This document shows positions 19,064 through 27,399 of a stretch of 64,000 nt of DNA, in pieces. This DNA is from VXNE01 sp965200505. Its GTDB lineage: Bacteria > Pseudomonadota > Gammaproteobacteria > Pseudomonadales > Azotimanducaceae. The translations under genes and the position numbers were made by a program. The stretch covers positions 310,001-374,000 of the forward strand of contig OZ241343.1 in the NCBI GenBank assembly GCA_965200505.1. The letters are read 5' to 3'. Each line of letters begins with the position of its first letter. The first letter of the stretch is position 1. The notes beneath the pieces were generated by a model. It was given only the letters and a program-made list of their open reading frames with translations, was not told where the DNA came from and made no database searches.

Positions 19064-21160
19064 TCAGTGGGCAGCCAGCGCGGCGTTGCGCTCGGCGATG
19101 TAGCCGACGATGACGTGAGCTTCCGCTTCGGTCAGGTTGCTCGACGGCATCACGGTCCCGGGGGCGAAACCGGCCGGGTCGAGAATGAAGTGCCGCAAGC
19201 TGTCTTCGTCCCAAATCGTGTCGAGGGCGGCCAACGCCGGCGAATCAATGGCAACCGCGCCTGCGCGCCGACCGAGGATTCCCACCAAGTGGGGGCCTGG
19301 ACCGTACCGCTCTTCCTCCAACTGGTGACAAGCGCCACAGTGTTGGCCATACAGGCGCTGCCCCTCGCGGGCCTCGGCGCTGAGCGGTGGCGGCGCTGCC
19401 ACCGGGTCGCGCGCGACCGCGGCGGCCGGCGCAGCGGCGACGGCATCGGCCGCACAATGTACGGCGTGGACGTAACCGGCCGGCACTTTGCCACACCAAA
19501 CGTCGGAGCGGCTCAGCAGCAGCACCCGGCCGATGTCGAGCAACAGGGCGATGCTGCCCTCCGGTCCGTGAGCGAGGTCCCTGATTTGGTGGCCGATCTC
19601 AATGCGTTCCACATATTTCACTTGCCTCGCCTGATGCCTCACGCGAAACAGCGAATAGCCGTGCGAACGCCCCCACAGGGAGGCGATGAGCAAGTCGTCC
19701 TGCCACAGCGGAAACGCCGTTTCGTCGTTGGTGACGATGGCCGAGATGCCCATGGACGGCACCCAGGCGAAGGTTGGCGCCACGAATCCCTCGTGATGCC
19801 CAGGGCGGCGCTCATCCGGCTTGAGCGCCATGCGGGGATATTGATAGCCATAGCTGACTTCCGGCCAGCCGTAATTGCCGCCGGGTTCGATCAGGTTGAG
19901 CTCATCGCCGCCTTGGGCGCCATGCTCGGTGAGCCACACGTTGCCGTCGCCGTCGCGCGCGAGGCCTTGGGGATTGCGATGGCCAGAGGTGTGGATTTCG
20001 GCCTCGCCAGTCGCCAAATCGACCCGCAGCACCTTGCCTAGATGCAGCGCCTGATCCTGCGATGGCGGCGGCCGCTCCTCGTCGCCGGCGAGGCGGGAGC
20101 GCAGCCCGAAAGGAAACGCCGTGTCCTTGCCATGATGCCCGACGGTGATGAAGAGATGATCGGGGCCGTCGGCCAACAATCGGCCGCCCGCTTCATTGCC
20201 AAAATACGGCGGCACCAAGCACGGTTTGGCGTCGAACACGGACCGCCAAGTCGGCGACACCTCCACTTGGCCATCGACGACATGCAGCGTGGTGGCGGAG
20301 AGCCGGAACAGCACACACCGGCCATTGAAAAAGTGATGCGTGGCAAACAAGTCGTGATGGCCATCCGCGCGCTCGCGCACAAGAATGTCCATCACGCGGA
20401 ACGTGGCCTGCGCGATGGCAGGGTCTTCCTGAATGCGGTGGGCAAGGAAGCCGGCTTCGTTCATGGGAACGCCACCTTCGAGGTAGGTGACTTGCCCGTC
20501 ACGGTCAATCGTCGCGAGCCGGCCGCGGGGCGTCGCCACCAGCAGGCGGTCGCCAAGGAGCTCGATGGCGCCGCCGGTGGTGGCGAAGGGCGCCAAGCCG
20601 ATGGTGGCCACGTCCAGCGTGTAGAGGTGCGTGCCCAAGGTCGTGGTGCCGCCCGGCTCGAACACCTTCTGGTCCTGACGCACGGGTTTGCCGGAGTGTG
20701 GCATCTCGATGGTGCCGTCCCAGAGCTTGCCGGTGGCATCATACTGTCCGGTGGAGACGCGCTCGAAAGGATACTGAGGCAGCGGCACAGTCACCGTGCA
20801 TGACCCATCGGTTAAGCTCCCTCGGTCGGCAAAATAGAAGTCCAGGTTGTCAAAGCCAAACCCCTTCCTCGACACCGGCAGGTCATCCACACTGAGCGGC
20901 ACGACATGCAGGAAAAAACGCGCCTCGGTGTCCGCAATCTCGCAGCGTTCACGAAGATAGACGAGCGCACTCTCTTCCAAGAACACGTCGAAATCCCCTT
21001 GAATCTCCGGTGTTCGACCAAGCGCGAACTGGGTCTTGACCCAACTGTCGCGTGGCACCTCGAACCCTAGGTAAAACACCGTCGCGACGACCGCGACCGC
21101 ACCTAGGGCCATGAGCCCGACGAACAAGAGCGACTTCGCCGAGAGCCGTGTTGCTGTCAT
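19064..21160 (-). CDS. membrane-anchored GSDH-family (PQQ) sugar dehydrogenase with C-terminal cytochrome c
   Basis: 698 residues. Residues 10-33 are one hydrophobic anchor; 54-150 are a two-cysteine domain (C73, C121) also found in the next gene and in the GT-C transferase at 23201. Residues ~175-560 are a glucose/sorbosone-dehydrogenase beta-propeller: GHRNPQGLARDGDGNVWLTE, then GGDELNLIEPGGNYGWPEVS. Residues 596-698 are a class I cytochrome c with heme motif CGACH (608-612) and a likely axial methionine at 671 (GTVMPS). GSDH enzymes use PQQ to oxidise aldoses outside the cytoplasm; the fused cytochrome would take the electrons. Substrate unknown. It converges on the giant gene, with 25 bases between stops. 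Confidence 0.85.
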   Translation of the reverse strand: MTATRLSAKSLLFVGLMALGAVAVVATVFYLGFEVPRDSWVKTQFALGRTPEIQGDFDVFLEESALVYLRERCEIADTEARFFLHVVPLSVDDLPVSRKGFGFDNLDFYFADRGSLTDGSCTVTVPLPQYPFERVSTGQYDATGKLWDGTIEMPHSGKPVRQDQKVFEPGGTTTLGTHLYTLDVATIGLAPFATTGGAIELLGDRLLVATPRGRLATIDRDGQVTYLEGGVPMNEAGFLAHRIQEDPAIAQATFRVMDILVRERADGHHDLFATHHFFNGRCVLFRLSATTLHVVDGQVEVSPTWRSVFDAKPCLVPPYFGNEAGGRLLADGPDHLFITVGHHGKDTAFPFGLRSRLAGDEERPPPSQDQALHLGKVLRVDLATGEAEIHTSGHRNPQGLARDGDGNVWLTEHGAQGGDELNLIEPGGNYGWPEVSYGYQYPRMALKPDERRPGHHEGFVAPTFAWVPSMGISAIVTNDETAFPLWQDDLLIASLWGRSHGYSLFRVRHQARQVKYVERIEIGHQIRDLAHGPEGSIALLLDIGRVLLLSRSDVWCGKVPAGYVHAVHCAADAVAAAPAAAVARDPVAAPPPLSAEAREGQRLYGQHCGACHQLEEERYGPGPHLVGILGRRAGAVAIDSPALAALDTIWDEDSLRHFILDPAGFAPGTVMPSSNLTEAEAHVIVGYIAERNAALAAH

Positions 21161-21343
21161 TCGTGTCGCCCCTTGCGACGCCGCTCTTCGTCCGACGCCG
21201 ACCCTGTTCCTGACTCACGCCCGCGGCCTAGTCCGCACCACTGACACACCACTGGGATCGGCACTTTCCGAGCACATCACGCAGTGGGATCGGGAGTGAC
21301 TGCGGTCATTCGGCGGTGAGCCAACGACAACCCTGCCATCGGC

Positions 21344-23050
21344 TCACGGCGACGCAAGCATAGCATGCGCCCCCGTAGCCCATGCGCCTACGCCGGCCGG
21401 GGTGGGCGGCGCGGACGCGCAATGCACCGCGTACACATGGATTGTCGGCTCGGCTTCCACCACCGGATTGTGGAGAGGAAGCGGCGGGGCCTTGCCACAC
21501 CACCGGTCCGACGGGCGCAGCAGCAGCACTCGGGCGCGGTCCGTGAGCACGGCGAGGCCATCGGGCGCATGAGCGAGATCCCTGATTCTGTCGCCCAGCA
21601 CAATTCGTTCCACATAGCGCACCTGCCCCCCCCCCCCCTGATGCCGATGCCGAAGCCGAAACAGGGCAAAGCCCTGTGAACGAGATCCGCTCAGCGATCC
21701 GATCAACAGATCGTCCTCCCATAGCGGAAACGCCGTTGCGTCGTTGACGACGATCGCTGAGATGCCAATGGCTGGCACCCAAGCGAAGGTCGGCGCCACG
21801 AAACCATCGTGATGACCCGGCGTCGTTTCGTCCGGCTTCAGCGTCTTGTGACTATAGTCATAGCCATAGCTCACTTCCGGCCACCCATAGTGGGCACCGG
21901 GCTCGAGCAAGTTGAGCTCATCGCCGCCACGCGGTCCATGCTCGGTGAGCCAAACGTTGCCGTGACGGTCACGCGCGAGGCCCGATGGGGCGCGGTGTCC
22001 AGTCGTCAGCGTGGACGCCTCGCCCGTAGTGAGATTCACACGCAGCACTTTGTTCTCGATCGTCAAGAGTAGATGGTGAGGGCCATCGGCCAACAAGTAA
22101 CCACTTTTGGGTACCCTCCGCACCACTAGGCACGGTTCGGTGAAGACGGTGCGCCAAGTGGGCGACACCTCCAAGCCGCCGTTGACAACGTGCAGCGTGT
22201 TGGCAGAAAGCTCGAAGCGCTGGCAGCCACCGCTGAAGAATCGATGGGTTGCGAACAAGTCATAGTGACCATTGCGTCGCTCCCGCACCAGAAGGTCAAC
22301 CACACACTGGCCCGTGGCGGCCGAAAGGTCGGGCATTGACACACGTGCCTGAAGGTAGGAGGCCTCTCCATCCGGACCAATGCTCGCGAGCCGGCCGTGC
22401 GGCGTCGCCACCAACAGGCTGTCGCCAACGCGTTCAATGGCACCGCCGCAGGTGCTGGCAAACGGCTCCAAGCGGATGGTGGACACGTCCAGCGCATGGA
22501 GATGCGTGCCCAAAGTCACGACTGCGCCGGGCGCCAACACTGCGTCGCTGCGCTCAACGATCCGGGCGGCTAGGGGACGCGCAATGTTTAAGCTCCCGGC
22601 CCAAAGTTGGCCGGTGTTGTCGTATTGGCCAGTGGCGACGTGCCTGATCGGATACTTGGGCAGCGCGACGGTCACGCTACATGTGCCATCGTCGAGGCTG
22701 CCAAAAGAATCAACGAAGCCGAAATCAAGGTTCTCGAAACCGAACGCATTTGTCCTGAAGGGCAAGTCGCCCACCTCCCAGGGAAAGACGTGCAGGAAGA
22801 AGCGGGGCCCCACATCGGCGGCATCGCACGGTTCCCGGACGTATGTGAGCGCACCGTCGGCGAGGAACACGTTGAAATGCGCCTCGATCATCGATTGCCG
22901 CGAACCGATGGCTTCGTAAAGCATGGCCCGCAGATCCCTTGGTCCCTCAAGGCCCAACCACAGGAGCCCGGCCGCGGCCGCGCCACTGCCGATGGCCAAC
23001 GGGACCACGACCCAAAGCACACGAACCGCAAGCCGCGTCGCCGTAATCAT
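21344..23050 (-). CDS. second GSDH-family (PQQ) dehydrogenase, lacking cytochrome c
   Basis: 568 residues, clearly a paralogue of the neighbouring dehydrogenase: anchor helix 10-32, two-cysteine domain 57-150 (C75, C124), then the beta-propeller with GHRAPSGLARDRHGNVWLTE and GGDELNLLEPGAHYGWPEVS. It stops shortly after the propeller (VYAVHCASAPPTPAG), so the cytochrome c domain is missing and electrons would need another acceptor. A 13-base C-run (G on the coding strand) at 21626-21638 encodes a short glycine stretch absent from the paralogue; the frame is intact here. It is divergent from the GT-C gene, with 150 bases between. Physiological substrate unknown. Confidence 0.83.
   Translation of the reverse strand: MITATRLAVRVLWVVVPLAIGSGAAAAGLLWLGLEGPRDLRAMLYEAIGSRQSMIEAHFNVFLADGALTYVREPCDAADVGPRFFLHVFPWEVGDLPFRTNAFGFENLDFGFVDSFGSLDDGTCSVTVALPKYPIRHVATGQYDNTGQLWAGSLNIARPLAARIVERSDAVLAPGAVVTLGTHLHALDVSTIRLEPFASTCGGAIERVGDSLLVATPHGRLASIGPDGEASYLQARVSMPDLSAATGQCVVDLLVRERRNGHYDLFATHRFFSGGCQRFELSANTLHVVNGGLEVSPTWRTVFTEPCLVVRRVPKSGYLLADGPHHLLLTIENKVLRVNLTTGEASTLTTGHRAPSGLARDRHGNVWLTEHGPRGGDELNLLEPGAHYGWPEVSYGYDYSHKTLKPDETTPGHHDGFVAPTFAWVPAIGISAIVVNDATAFPLWEDDLLIGSLSGSRSQGFALFRLRHRHQGGGGQVRYVERIVLGDRIRDLAHAPDGLAVLTDRARVLLLRPSDRWCGKAPPLPLHNPVVEAEPTIHVYAVHCASAPPTPAGVGAWATGAHAMLASP
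21626..21638 (-). repeat. 13-base homopolymer tract inside dehydrogenase gene
   Basis: Thirteen consecutive C on the plus strand (poly-G in the coding strand) within the second GSDH gene. It encodes a glycine run (HQGGGGQVRYVE) where the paralogue has HQARQVKYVE. Tracts of this length are prone to slipped-strand change and could switch the last ~95 codons out of frame. A sequencing or assembly length error is also possible. Confidence 0.9.
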
Positions 23051-23200
23051 GGAGGATTAGGGTATCATTCATGGCCACGCTAGGCAGACCAACCGCCCTT
23101 CCCCCATGCGCTTCCCCGCTCGCCCGACATGAGTCGATCGTGGGCCGCCCAGCCATGGAGCGAGGGGTTGTCATCGGCGTCGAGTGCGTCGGCGGATACC

Positions 23201-25090
23201 ATGTTGTCCACCGATTCCAACCTGTATCGCCTTTCATGCATCGGCCTGTTGGCCCTCGCGGCTGTCCTGCGCCTCTACGAGTTGCCGGCCGAGATCCTCT
23301 CCCACGACGAAGCCGTCGTCGTCGAAATCTCCAAAGGCGCGGTGCAAGAGGTCGTCAACGACACGCGGTGGAAGAACTCCTCGCCCATCCTCTACCCGCT
23401 CCTGCTGGGCGTCGCGCAAACGGTGGACTCGTCGCCACTCACCGTGCGGCTGTTGTCCGCCATCGCCAGCATTCTCACCGTCGCCGCCCTGCTGTTGTGG
23501 CTGCCCCGCGTGGGCATCGCGCCCGGCGCGGCGTTGCTGGCCGGCCTCATGGCGACGCTCAGTCCGGAACTCATCCGCCACGCCCAAGACGCCCGCGAGT
23601 ATTCCTTCGACGCGCTGGTCGCGACATTCATGCTGATCGGGCTGCTGAAATACCTGCGTGGTGGCGGCAGGGCGCTGCTTTGCGCCACGTTGGCCATCGC
23701 GCCTTTGGTGCAATACGGCCTCGTCTTGTTCGGCGTGGCGGTGTTGGCCACGTTGGCGCTGAGCCCCCGCGCACACTTGGGCGACGGCGCGGCTGCGTGG
23801 CGGTCGGACTGGCGCGAACGCATGGGCTGCTTGGCAGACGCCGGCAGTTGGTTCACGGTGAGCGCCGGCATCACCTATGGCCTCACCCTGCACGCCCAAG
23901 GTCTGAACGCCGTGGCGAGCGGCAGATTCGGCCCCATTCTGCAAGACCAAGTCTATCGTGGCGACCTTGGGGATTTGGGTGCCGTGATCGGTTTCGCCGC
24001 CACGGAACACCTGGCGTTCGCCGGCCACTTCGCGCCGATGGTGGTGGTGGCGGCCGGGGGCATTGCACTCGCCGCGCTGGTGGTGCGCTCGATCGCCACG
24101 CAGCGTGCCCTGAGCCCGGTGTTCATGCTGTTCCTGTTGGCTGGCGCGACGGCCTTGTCGGCGGCGCTGCTGTCCCTCTACCCGCTGGGCCCCCATCGTC
24201 AATGCATGTACCTTGCGCCGGTGTTTTTCGTCGGCCTTGCCCATGCCCTATACACCGTCTTGCGCCGCCTGCCGGCGCGTCCCCGCCAAGCCTTGACGGT
24301 GATGGTCGCCGTCGCGGCCCCGATCGAGGGCGCCACCATGGTCGCGGCGGACTTTCCGTATCAGGAGCGCGGCCAAGCGGAGACCGTGCTGGCGGCCCTC
24401 GACCAGCATCTTGGCAAAGATCCCATCTATCTGCCTTACATTTCCATCCCCATCATGGACTATTACTACCCTGGACAGCGCGACCAGTTCTTTCGCGGGA
24501 GCAGTTGTCGCTGGCGTGAAACAGCGCAGTGCCAGCAGGACTTCGTCATGGAGCTCATCAACATGCACCTCATGGGCGCGGCGCGCGTCTGGGTGGTGTT
24601 TTTCAACTACCGTACATGGAGCATCGTCAGGCAGTGGCGTGACGAGGGGTTGGCTCAGCATGTCGTGGGCACTGGCTTCTCCAACCTCTTCCTCATTCCA
24701 AACATCCGCTCCGTCGTGGCGCCCCAATTGACCCAAGTGGAGGCACTCATCCAAGTGGCGTCGAACTTGGCGCCGCAAGACATTGCCGGCTTCCATGTGC
24801 ATGTTGACGCAGCCGCCAACGCGCTCACGTACATGAAACGGCCCTGTGCGGCGGCCGACGCCGACGAGCCCATCTGGCTGGAACTCACACCACGCGATGT
24901 GAACGCGTTGCCGCCGCGGCGGCAACGCCACGGCTGGGACAACCTGGGCTTTGACTTCGCCGCCAAGGGCGTGCGCCGCGATGACGTTTGCGTGGCGGCA
25001 CTGCCGTTGCCGGACTATGAGATCCAGCGCATCGACACGGGCCAAGCGAACTGGCGGAAGACACTTCACCTCGGCCAAGAGGCGACATGA
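23201..25090 (+). CDS. GT-C (family 39-like) membrane glycosyltransferase with C-terminal two-cysteine domain
   Basis: 629 residues from ATG 23201; the frame extends to 23129, but this start places a hydrophobic segment at once (LSCIGLLALAAVLRLYELPA). The first periplasmic loop has the acidic catalytic pair typical of GT-C enzymes (LSHDEAVVVE, D36/E37), followed by many membrane helices to about residue 380. Such enzymes (ArnT, PMT) take sugars from polyprenyl phosphates and transfer them to lipids or proteins in the periplasm. The last ~102 residues (528-629) are a domain shared with both neighbouring GSDH enzymes. The stop overlaps the next gene (ATGA). The operon suggests a pentose (arabinose-like) donor, by inference. 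Confidence 0.82.
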   Translation: MLSTDSNLYRLSCIGLLALAAVLRLYELPAEILSHDEAVVVEISKGAVQEVVNDTRWKNSSPILYPLLLGVAQTVDSSPLTVRLLSAIASILTVAALLLWLPRVGIAPGAALLAGLMATLSPELIRHAQDAREYSFDALVATFMLIGLLKYLRGGGRALLCATLAIAPLVQYGLVLFGVAVLATLALSPRAHLGDGAAAWRSDWRERMGCLADAGSWFTVSAGITYGLTLHAQGLNAVASGRFGPILQDQVYRGDLGDLGAVIGFAATEHLAFAGHFAPMVVVAAGGIALAALVVRSIATQRALSPVFMLFLLAGATALSAALLSLYPLGPHRQCMYLAPVFFVGLAHALYTVLRRLPARPRQALTVMVAVAAPIEGATMVAADFPYQERGQAETVLAALDQHLGKDPIYLPYISIPIMDYYYPGQRDQFFRGSSCRWRETAQCQQDFVMELINMHLMGAARVWVVFFNYRTWSIVRQWRDEGLAQHVVGTGFSNLFLIPNIRSVVAPQLTQVEALIQVASNLAPQDIAGFHVHVDAAANALTYMKRPCAAADADEPIWLELTPRDVNALPPRRQRHGWDNLGFDFAAKGVRRDDVCVAALPLPDYEIQRIDTGQANWRKTLHLGQEAT

Positions 25091-26610
25091 CGTGGCCCGC
25101 ACCCTCGCAAAGCGCGGCGCCTGACCAACCGCCCGATGGCGCCGCGCCCTCGGGCGCGGCGACGGCCGGCGAGCCACGCGCTAACATTGGCGGGATGGGC
25201 GACAACACGCCGCTGGCGGTGGATGTGGACGGCACGCTGATCCGCGGCGATCTCTTGACCGAGGGCATCGTCCGGCTGTTGGCGACCGCTCCCGCGAGCC
25301 TGTTGGCACTGCCGTGGTGGCTCGCCGGCGGCCGCGCCGGATTGAAGCGCAAGGTGGCCGAACGGGCCACCGTCGCGCCGGAGACCTTGCAGCTCAATTC
25401 GGCGGTGTTGGCCGAAGTGCGGGCCGCGAAGGCCGCCGGCCGCGAGGTATGGCTCGCATCGGGCGCCGACGCCAAGGCCGTCGCGCCATTGGCGGCTGCC
25501 TTGGAGGCCGATGGCCACATCGCGTCCGACGGGCGCGTCAATCTGGTGGGCACCGCGAAGGCCGCGGCCTTGACCGCCCGTTTCGGGGAGCGCGGCTTCG
25601 ACTACATCGGCAATGCCCGCCACGACCTGCCGGTGTGGAACTGCGCCCGCCGCGCCATCGGCGTGAACTTGCCGCCACGCCGCGCGGCAGCGGTGCAGGC
25701 GCTGTGCGACGACGTTCGCCTTTTGAGCACAGACCGCGGCACCGGCGCCGACCATTGGCGGGCGCTGCGTCCCCACCAATGGGCCAAGAACATCCTGGTG
25801 TTCGCGCCCCTGCTGGCCGCGCATAGCCTGTCGCTCACGGCATGGCAGCTGGCCTTTGGCCTGTTCATCGCCTTCTGCGCCTGCGCGTCGGCCGGCTACG
25901 TCCTGAACGACTTGGCGGACTTGCCGCACGACCGCAGCCACGCGAACAAGCGGCGCCGGCCGTTGGCGTCCGGGGCCGTCCGCCCAGCGCCACTGGCCGC
26001 CATCGGCGTGGCGCTCGCTGTGGGCGGCGTCGCGCTCGCGCTCTGGATTTCACTCGTCGCCGGGCTCTACGCACTGTGCTACGTCGGCCTCGCGGTGGCC
26101 TATTCGCTGTGGCTGAAGCGGCGGGTGTTCCTCGACGTCATCGTGCTTTCCGGCTTTTACAGCTTGCGCGTCCTCGCCGGGGCCGCCGCCGCGGCGGTGC
26201 CGCTGTCACCTTGGTTCCTCGCACTGCTACTGTTCGCGTTCCTGGCGCTCGCGATCTTGAAGCGGCAAACCGAGCTCAAGGGGATTGCCGACGCGGGCCG
26301 CGCCGATGTGCCGGGGCGTGGCTACATGGCCGAAGACTTGGCCTCCCTGACCGCGTTGGGGGCGGCGAGTGGCTTCACTTCCGTGGTGGTGTTGGCGCTG
26401 TACATTCAGAGCGACAAGGTGGCCGACTTGTACGGGCGGCCGGAGGCGTTGTGGCTGACTTGCCCACTATTGCTATATTGGTTTGGGCGCGCGATGGTGC
26501 TTGCCAACCGCGGCCGCGTCCATGACGATCCCATCCTCTTCGCCCTGCGCGACCGCGCGAGTTGGATCACCGTCGCCGGCATCGCCGCGGCGGTGGCCGC
26601 GGCGCTCTGA
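25087..26610 (+). CDS. HAD phosphatase domain fused to UbiA-family phosphoribosyl-lipid (DPPR) synthase
   Basis: 507 residues. Residues ~42-200 are a HAD-like domain with DVDGT at the start of the catalytic loop (LAVDVDGTLIRGDLL). Residues ~225-507 are a UbiA-type membrane transferase with HQWAKNILVFAPLLA and the metal motif NDLADLPHDRSHANKRRRPLASG, characteristic of decaprenyl-phosphate phosphoribosyltransferases. That enzyme attaches phosphoribose to polyprenyl phosphate; the HAD part could remove the 5-phosphate afterwards (inference). The ATG overlaps the upstream stop. The first 37 residues are Pro/Ala-rich and unconserved, so MGDNTPLAVD at 25198 is a credible alternative start. It is followed by DprE2- and DprE1-like genes, which supports the pathway. 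Confidence 0.87.
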   Translation: MTWPAPSQSAAPDQPPDGAAPSGAATAGEPRANIGGMGDNTPLAVDVDGTLIRGDLLTEGIVRLLATAPASLLALPWWLAGGRAGLKRKVAERATVAPETLQLNSAVLAEVRAAKAAGREVWLASGADAKAVAPLAAALEADGHIASDGRVNLVGTAKAAALTARFGERGFDYIGNARHDLPVWNCARRAIGVNLPPRRAAAVQALCDDVRLLSTDRGTGADHWRALRPHQWAKNILVFAPLLAAHSLSLTAWQLAFGLFIAFCACASAGYVLNDLADLPHDRSHANKRRRPLASGAVRPAPLAAIGVALAVGGVALALWISLVAGLYALCYVGLAVAYSLWLKRRVFLDVIVLSGFYSLRVLAGAAAAAVPLSPWFLALLLFAFLALAILKRQTELKGIADAGRADVPGRGYMAEDLASLTALGAASGFTSVVVLALYIQSDKVADLYGRPEALWLTCPLLLYWFGRAMVLANRGRVHDDPILFALRDRASWITVAGIAAAVAAAL

Positions 26611-26658
26611 CGCCGCCAAGGCCGCGCCGGCACCCTCAAGGCTTGTGAGACGGCACCT

Positions 26659-27399
26659 TTGAACCCGCCCGGAACGGCGTTGGTCATCGGCGCCACGTCA
26701 GACATCGGGCGCGCCATCGGCCGGGCGCTGGCACGCGATGGCTGGGCCTTGCAACTGGCGGCCCGGGATGCGACGCGCCTCGCCAACGAAGCCGCGGACT
26801 TGGCGCTGCGCGGCGCCGGCAAGGTGGCCCAGTGGCGTTGCGACGTGCTGGAGGAAGGCGCCGCGGCCGCGCTCGCCGGCACCCTCGAACCACTGCCGGA
26901 CGTCGCCATCTGCGTGGTGGGCGAACTCGGCGAGCAGGCCGCTGGCGAACGCGACGCCGCCGCCGCGGAGCGGGTGATGTACACGAACTACATTGGCCCG
27001 GCCTTGCTGCTCGGCGCCTTGGCGGAACGCTTCGAAGCACGTGGCAGCGGCGTGTTGGTGGCGCTGAGTTCCGCCGCCGGGGAGCGCGGCCGCGCCTCCA
27101 ACTACCTCTACGGCTCCGCCAAGGCCGGCCTCACCGCGTTCCTTTCCGGGCTGCGCAACCGCCTCCACCCGTCCGGCGTCCATGTCGTGACGGTGCTCCC
27201 CGGCTTCGTGGCCACTCGGATGACCGATGGCATGGCGCTGCCGCCGGCGTTGACGACCACGCCCGAAGCCGTGGCGACCCAAGTCGTGCGGGCCATCAGG
27301 CGACGCCGCAACGTCGTGTACGCGAAGCCTCGGTGGCGGCTCATCATGGCCGTCGTCCGGGCGCTGCCCGAGGCGGCGTTCAAGCGCCTCAAGCTATGA
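26659..27399 (+). CDS. short-chain dehydrogenase, DprE2-like
   Basis: 246 residues with the classical SDR fold: the NAD(P) motif TALVIGATSDIGRAIG at the N-terminus and the catalytic tyrosine-lysine in SNYLYGSAKAGLTAF (Y-x3-K). In mycobacteria DprE2 reduces the 2-keto intermediate formed by DprE1, completing epimerisation of polyprenyl-phosphoribose to the arabinose form. The pairing with a DprE1-like oxidase and a DPPR-synthase-like gene makes this the preferred role. The start is TTG at 26659, immediately before the nucleotide-binding motif; no better in-frame start is close. The stop overlaps the next ATG (ATGA). Confidence 0.85.
   Translation: MNPPGTALVIGATSDIGRAIGRALARDGWALQLAARDATRLANEAADLALRGAGKVAQWRCDVLEEGAAAALAGTLEPLPDVAICVVGELGEQAAGERDAAAAERVMYTNYIGPALLLGALAERFEARGSGVLVALSSAAGERGRASNYLYGSAKAGLTAFLSGLRNRLHPSGVHVVTVLPGFVATRMTDGMALPPALTTTPEAVATQVVRAIRRRRNVVYAKPRWRLIMAVVRALPEAAFKRLKL

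Noticed and set aside
21344..23050. Possible pseudogene caused by the C-run
   Set aside because: After the run the protein still aligns with the paralogue in the same frame (VRYVERIVLGD against VKYVERIEIGH), so the frame is intact as read.
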